A stretch of DNA of 33,809 nt from positions 1 through 33,809 of IMG/VR virus record IMGVR_UViG_3300009706_001027; one strand, 5' to 3'. Below are positions 29,604 through 33,809 of the stretch, one piece after another. How positions within the stretch are numbered: the stretch's first letter is position 1; each line of letters opens with the position of its first letter. This DNA is from a virus. Made by a program: the position numbers and the translations under genes. The notes under the pieces were generated by a model. That model did no database searches and was not told the origin of the DNA. It saw only the letters and a program-made list of their open reading frames with translations.

Positions 29604-31208
29604 ATGTGGTTTCCACTTCTTAATTATACTCACTATTCATTACAACGTGGTTATTCAAAACCAAAAGAGATGGTTAAAAAATGTGTTGATAACGGGTATA
29701 AAGCCTGTGGGATTTGTGATTACAAAACCCTATCTGGAACAGTTGCATTTTATCAGGCTTGTGTAGAAGCGGGTATTAAGCCAATTATTGGCGTTTCGTT
29801 TGGTAATTATTTTCTTTTTGCTAAGAATAAAAAAGGTTGGTTTGATCTGATTAAAATTGTGTCCACGGTTAATAATAATGGTAATGAGGATAGAATTACC
29901 GTCAAGTCTATCATGAGTGATGGTAATCTTATCCACCTTAGTGAAGAAACAGAAACCTTGGATTATGTTCCAGCACCAAGTTATTACACAAACCGTGAAG
30001 ATGCTAAATTGCACAGGATAATGTTAGCATCCAGGATGAAGACAACAGTTCCAAAGATTCAAAAGTTATTACAAAAAAATGAAAGATTTGAAAATGAAGA
30101 TTTCTTTCGTTGTGATGACTTCTTTCTTCGTGGTGTTGATGAGTCAGAAGAATTAACAGAAGATTATCGGCGTAATATAGAAGCTAACCTGGATAGTATA
30201 TACAAAGTTTGTGAAGAGTATAATATTCTTAGTAAGCCTATGCTTCCAACATTTCCTACACCCAATAGACAGTCTGAAAAAGAATATCTAAAAGAACTAT
30301 GCAGGGATGGTTGGCGTAATATCTTACATAAACAGGGTAAGGTAACAGATCAAGATGATAAAGATAAATATCATAAAAGGTTTATGTACGAGTTTGATAT
30401 TATTGAGAATGCGAATCTTTTTGGTTACTTCTTGATTGTTCAGGATATTATTCGTTATGTTGAAAGTCAGGGGTGGATGGCAGGACCAGGGAGAGGTTCA
30501 GCTGCGGGATGTTTAATATCTTACATGTTAGGTATTACGAAAATTGACCCTATCCAGTATGACTTGTTATTTAGTAGGTTTTATAATGCTGGTAGAAATA
30601 CGGAAGAACATATTTCACTTCCAGATATTGATATGGATGTTCCAAGTGATAAGCGTGACGAAGTTATTGAGTATATAAATAAAAGATACGGGCACGACAG
30701 GGTTAGCCAGATGATTACATTTGGAAGGCTACAAGGAAGAAGTGCTCTTAAAGAGGTATTAAGAATAAACGATGTTTGTGGTTACGTGTTAATGAATGAA
30801 ATCACAAGTAAGTTTCCACATGAGGCAGATATTTCAGATCAACTTCAAGAAATGGATGAAGAAGAACGTTCTGTTATTATGTGGACATTAATTAATGATC
30901 CTGAAGGATTACGTGATTATTGTTATCTCACAAAGGAAGGTAAATTAGAAGGTGATTATGCAGAATATTTTCAACAGGCAATTGATTTAGAGGGTACATT
31001 TAAAACACAGGGTAAACATGCCGCTGGTGTTGTTATATCAAAAGAACCTTTAAATAAAGTGTGTCCTATGATTAACCAAAAGAGTAGTGACGAGAAGATA
31101 GCGGGACTCGAAATGTCCGACTTGGAAAATCTTGGGCATGTCAAACTCGATGTATTAGGGTTGTCGCTATTAGATAAACTTATGAAAATAAAGGAGCTGA
31201 TCGCATAA
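29604..31208 (+). CDS. dnaE: DNA polymerase III alpha subunit, N-terminal half (split gene)
   Basis: The protein is 534 aa. It has an N-terminal PHP domain (LLNYTHYSLQRGYSKPKEMV, ACGICDYKTLSGTVAFYQA) that has lost most of its metal-binding His/Asp residues. The polymerase palm follows: AGPGRGSAAGCLISYMLGI near 293-311, catalytic Asp343 and Asp345 in SLPDIDMDVPSDKRD, SQMITFGRLQGR, GKHAAGVVIS, and the third catalytic Asp516 in HVKLDVLGL. It stops at KIKELIA, just before the region joining the palm to later domains. The rest of DnaE is the ORF at 32477. No intein sequence is seen, so the halves probably assemble non-covalently. Confidence 0.93.
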   Translation: MWFPLLNYTHYSLQRGYSKPKEMVKKCVDNGYKACGICDYKTLSGTVAFYQACVEAGIKPIIGVSFGNYFLFAKNKKGWFDLIKIVSTVNNNGNEDRITVKSIMSDGNLIHLSEETETLDYVPAPSYYTNREDAKLHRIMLASRMKTTVPKIQKLLQKNERFENEDFFRCDDFFLRGVDESEELTEDYRRNIEANLDSIYKVCEEYNILSKPMLPTFPTPNRQSEKEYLKELCRDGWRNILHKQGKVTDQDDKDKYHKRFMYEFDIIENANLFGYFLIVQDIIRYVESQGWMAGPGRGSAAGCLISYMLGITKIDPIQYDLLFSRFYNAGRNTEEHISLPDIDMDVPSDKRDEVIEYINKRYGHDRVSQMITFGRLQGRSALKEVLRINDVCGYVLMNEITSKFPHEADISDQLQEMDEEERSVIMWTLINDPEGLRDYCYLTKEGKLEGDYAEYFQQAIDLEGTFKTQGKHAAGVVISKEPLNKVCPMINQKSSDEKIAGLEMSDLENLGHVKLDVLGLSLLDKLMKIKELIA

Positions 31209-31261
31209 CAGCGAGTACAGAAAATAATGAAGACTTTTTCTCATTCAGAAAGGAAATAACT

Positions 31262-31939
31262 ATGGCTTCGAGGGATATAATTTGCTTCGATTTTGAAACT
31301 GGTGGACGTAACCCACATACTTGTCAACCTACACAATTAGCTGCCTTAGCGTTAGATGGTAGAAACTTTAGGGTAAAGGGTGAGTTTAATAGTGAAATTT
31401 GGGCTGAGACCGATGACGATAAAGCTATTAAAGCTGGATTGGGACCAATTGAAGAAGGGGCATTGAAAGTAACTGGTAAAACAAGAGAACAAATAAGTAA
31501 GGCTCCTAAACTTAAACCAGTATGGAAGAAGTTTGTTAATTTCGTTAACAAATATAACTGGAAGAAAACACCTTTCTTTGCACCTGTTCCAGCAGGATTT
31601 AATATACTTGGTTATGATATGCATATTATACGCCGTATATGTAAAGAACTCGGACCTTGGGATGAAAAGAGGCAGGATCAACAGCTGTTTAGTCAAATTT
31701 ATAAAGTTGATATGATGGACAACTATTATATGTGGACAGAGGGTGACCCAACTGTAAAATCTAGAAGTATGGATGCTATTAGAAAACGTTTGGGAATGTC
31801 GGAAGAAAATGCACATGATGCCCTACAAGACGTTAAAGACACGGCTAACATCATGATTAAGTTCATGAAAACACACCGTGCGGTTTATAAAAACTTAAAA
31901 CTTGATAAAGCTTTTGCTGATGGAGAATTGTATGTCTGA
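31262..31939 (+). CDS. DEDDh 3'-5' exonuclease (DnaQ/epsilon-like proofreading subunit)
   Basis: The protein is 225 aa with Shine-Dalgarno AAAGGAAA. ExoI motif ICFDFETGG gives Asp10 and Glu12; ExoII FNILGYDMHIIRR gives Asp119; ExoIII ENAHDALQDVKDTA gives His185 and Asp190, so it is of the DEDDh type. It lies between the two halves of the split DnaE and is the obvious proofreading exonuclease for it, especially as the PHP domain is degenerate. No clear clamp-binding motif was recognised. Confidence 0.92.
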   Translation: MASRDIICFDFETGGRNPHTCQPTQLAALALDGRNFRVKGEFNSEIWAETDDDKAIKAGLGPIEEGALKVTGKTREQISKAPKLKPVWKKFVNFVNKYNWKKTPFFAPVPAGFNILGYDMHIIRRICKELGPWDEKRQDQQLFSQIYKVDMMDNYYMWTEGDPTVKSRSMDAIRKRLGMSEENAHDALQDVKDTANIMIKFMKTHRAVYKNLKLDKAFADGELYV

Positions 31940-32291
31940 AGATAAGGTTTTTGTATGGACTTGGGGTTGTCTTTATGACCCCGATGTAAAGGGGCAAATA
32001 AAAGGTATTAAAGAAATATCTCATGAAGAATTTAGCAAAGAAAGTTTAGATGAGATGGGTTTTACTATTAATCAGCCGATTACAAGGGTTGACAAGGTTA
32101 TAGATGGCAAAGCATATCACATGTTTCTGTTTAACTCTTTTGATAATGCAAAAAGTTTTCTTACTGGCTGGGATGAATCTGTACGAGTAAATAAATTTGC
32201 TATAAACAGTTTGGTTGACAGGTTTAAAAATTCTCCCGCTGTTAAGAAAAATTATAAAAATTGGGATCTTGAAAATGTCGAAATATTCTAA
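31932..32291 (+). CDS. Hypothetical protein in the dnaE gap
   Basis: The protein is 119 aa from ATG 31932 with GGAG (31922-31925) six bases upstream; it overlaps the exonuclease end by eight bases. It starts MSEDKVFVWTWGCLYDPDVK and has an alpha/beta look with a basic end (DRFKNSPAVKKNYKNW). I recognise no family. It may be part of the polymerase complex given its place, but nothing in the sequence shows this. Confidence 0.6.
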   Translation: MSEDKVFVWTWGCLYDPDVKGQIKGIKEISHEEFSKESLDEMGFTINQPITRVDKVIDGKAYHMFLFNSFDNAKSFLTGWDESVRVNKFAINSLVDRFKNSPAVKKNYKNWDLENVEIF

Positions 32292-32454
32292 AGAAGATAT
32301 CCATTCATTAATAGATTTGATAACTTGGTATAGATATGAATATCACCATAGTGATTTCGGACATGCGGACTATATAGATACTTTACTTAATTTTCCATCA
32401 GACCGTGATTTTGAAGAAATTGAACATGCTGTTGACGATTGGTTAGATTACTAG
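32275..32454 (+). CDS. Small acidic protein (59 aa) in the dnaE gap
   Basis: The frame starts at ATG 32275, overlapping the previous gene by 17 nt (an in-frame ATG further upstream is inside that gene). The sequence MSKYSKEDIHSLIDLITWY then YEYHHSDFGHADYIDTLLNF is helical, His/Asp-rich and acidic at the end (EEIEHAVDDWLDY). I recognise no family. Confidence 0.55.
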   Translation: MSKYSKEDIHSLIDLITWYRYEYHHSDFGHADYIDTLLNFPSDRDFEEIEHAVDDWLDY

Positions 32455-32476
32455 AATTGAAGAAGGCACAAAAACG

Positions 32477-33809
32477 ATGAACCTGAATGATGAAAAAACC
32501 TGGAATCTATTTAAAGAAGGTCATACTAAAGGTATTTTCCAATTAGAAAACGCTGGTTCTTGGTCTAAACGTGTTATACCCCAAACGATTGAAGAGTTAT
32601 CTGATTTAGTCAGCATCATCAGACCAGGGTGTACTCGTGCTATCTTAGACGGTAAATCTCTAACCAATCACTATATTGACCGTAAGCATAAAAAGGATGA
32701 AGTTAAGTATATCCATGAATCACTGGTAGAGATTTTAGAATCTACACAGGGGGTGTTAGTATACCAAGAACAAGCGATGAAGATTGCTGTTAAGCTTGCA
32801 GGATTCAATCTAGAAGAGGCTGATGACCTGCGTAAGGCTATTGGTAAAAAGAAAGCTGACCTTATGGCAAAGATTAGGGTCAAGTTTATAGAAGGCTGTA
32901 AGACAACCGGTATTGTAGATGAAAATATTTCTAAAGAGGTTTTTGACTGGATTGAGAAATCATCCAGATATTCATTTAATAAGAGTCACGGGATTTCATA
33001 TGCGATCAATGCTTATGAGTCCGCGTGGTATAAAGCTAATTATCCTAAAAAGTTCTTTCTTGCATACTTATACTATGCAAAAGAAAAACAAGATCCTCAT
33101 CAGGAGATTTATGAATTAGTATCTGATGCTAAGTTTTTTAACATTGAAATTAAACTACCAACAATAGCTAATTTTCATAAAAAGTTTAATATTCAAGGGG
33201 AAGATATTTACTTTGGAGTTAAAGATGTAAAATCACTAACGGGGACAACTGGTGACAAAGTATTTACATGTATTAGAGAGGTGGAAGAAGAAATAGATAA
33301 GGAATCAGGTAACTTTTCATGGATGGATATTTTAGTATACCTTTCTCCTAAAATTAATAAAACCTCTTTTGAAGCCTTAGCATCTATCGGTTTCTTTTCA
33401 ACAAAAAAGACCGGGGTTACCAGAAATAAGGTTCTACATGAATATTCAATATTCCGTATTTTAACAAATGCTGAATTAGCATGGGTTACAAAGAATTATT
33501 CATTAAAAAGATGGAATTCTTTATTTGAGTGTTTTACTGATTTATCACCAATTAAAAAAGAGGGTGGAGGAACACATAACTTCAACAGAAGTCAGGTTAT
33601 TGGTAGTGAAATACAACTATTAACAAACCCTCCCTATGATCTTAGTGATGACCCAAATTGGATTATTCAGCAAGAGACAAGAATATTAGGATGCCCGATA
33701 TCTCTTTCTAAGATTGAATCGTCTGATACATCATCGTCTAACACTACATGTAAAGATTTATCTAACGGTAAAAGTGGTAAGGGTATATGTGTAGCTGCAA
33801 ATATAATTA
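32477..33809 (+). CDS. dnaE: DNA polymerase III alpha subunit, C-terminal half (split gene, 3' truncated by window edge)
   Basis: The frame is open from ATG 32477 (AAGAAGG upstream) to the end, 444 codons. It begins MNLNDEKTWNLFKEGHTKG then IFQLENAGSWSKRVIP, which aligns with the DnaE region right after the catalytic KxDxLG segment. It continues with VSIIRPGC, YIDRKHKKDEVKYI, TQGVLVYQEQAMKIAVKLAGF, ADDLRKAIGKKKADLM and YSFNKSHGISYAINAYESAW, all canonical fingers/thumb motifs, then helix-hairpin-helix-like and OB-fold parts (LGCPISLSKIE). Only about 15-20 residues of linker are missing between the halves. The end of the gene is outside the window. Confidence 0.94.
   Translation, partial: MNLNDEKTWNLFKEGHTKGIFQLENAGSWSKRVIPQTIEELSDLVSIIRPGCTRAILDGKSLTNHYIDRKHKKDEVKYIHESLVEILESTQGVLVYQEQAMKIAVKLAGFNLEEADDLRKAIGKKKADLMAKIRVKFIEGCKTTGIVDENISKEVFDWIEKSSRYSFNKSHGISYAINAYESAWYKANYPKKFFLAYLYYAKEKQDPHQEIYELVSDAKFFNIEIKLPTIANFHKKFNIQGEDIYFGVKDVKSLTGTTGDKVFTCIREVEEEIDKESGNFSWMDILVYLSPKINKTSFEALASIGFFSTKKTGVTRNKVLHEYSIFRILTNAELAWVTKNYSLKRWNSLFECFTDLSPIKKEGGGTHNFNRSQVIGSEIQLLTNPPYDLSDDPNWIIQQETRILGCPISLSKIESSDTSSSNTTCKDLSNGKSGKGICVAANII

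Noticed and set aside
29604-32500. Split intein at the DnaE break
   Set aside because: The N-terminal half ends KIKELIA with no intein N-domain (no Cys1 block), and the C-terminal half starts with a normal Met and polymerase sequence; there is no room for intein domains.
1-33809. T4-type late promoters (TATAAATA)
   Set aside because: I found no clean copy placed ahead of a gene; AT-rich near-matches fall inside coding regions.
1-33809. Transposons, integrase or insertion sequences
   Set aside because: No transposase or integrase motifs and no terminal inverted repeats with target duplications were seen; the only mobile-type genes are the two HNH nucleases.

Overview
The window is a densely packed, AT-rich segment with every recognisable gene on the + strand, many ATGA/TAATG-type overlaps and very little intergenic space. 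The gene set is that of a large tailed bacteriophage: a thymidylate synthase ThyX end, dCMP deaminase, SSB, class Ia ribonucleotide reductase, dUTPase, PhoH, RecA, DnaB-type helicase, DnaG-type primase, dNMP kinase, a RecB/Cas4-like nuclease and a DnaE-type polymerase. No terminase, portal, capsid or tail operon is visible, so this is the replication/metabolism half of a larger genome. The host is bacterial (Shine-Dalgarno starts, consensus sigma70-type promoters, tmRNA). Two Tat-signal DUF1501 proteins, a family abundant in Planctomycetota, hint at a host in or near that phylum; this is inference.

Layout. 1-2150: the ThyX C-terminus, a tRNA-like gene with an oversized anticodon arm, an HNH endonuclease behind a perfect promoter, a complete tmRNA (tag AKASFALAA), then a structured stretch containing a tRNA-Thr(UGU)-like gene with non-canonical loops. 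2150-9040: small unknown proteins with a dCMP deaminase, a papain-like protease, SSB, a glycosyltransferase and a sigma-70-like factor. 9044-9740: an isolated Gly/Ala/Thr-rich, probably virion-related protein with its own terminator. 9762-15132: a membrane-anchored thioredoxin-like protein and nrdA/nrdB, separated by a cytosine methyltransferase, a putative restriction endonuclease and a tiny membrane protein. 15189-18084: two exported DUF1501 proteins and an exported Arg-rich protein. 18097-20969: an A-type Fe-S carrier, dUTPase, PhoH, a zinc-ribbon protein and an HTH-like protein. 20970-21640: a hairpin, a degenerate tRNA-like segment and a second HNH endonuclease. 21640-33809: the replication/recombination block.

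The most unusual points are: (i) a DnaE polymerase split into two ORFs, between the last catalytic Asp and the downstream domains, with a DEDDh exonuclease and two small genes in the gap and a degenerate PHP domain; (ii) a probable restriction-modification cassette inside the nrd operon; (iii) a pair of Tat-exported DUF1501 proteins in a phage; (iv) a phage tmRNA flanked by structured RNA and atypical tRNA-like genes, with an HNH endonuclease after two of the tRNA-like segments.

Together these genes make dNTPs (RNR, ThyX, dCMP deaminase, dUTPase, dNMP kinase), replicate and recombine DNA (Pol III alpha plus exonuclease, helicase, primase, SSB, RecA, nucleases), and support host takeover (sigma-like factor, tmRNA/tRNAs, Fe-S carrier, PhoH, exported proteins).
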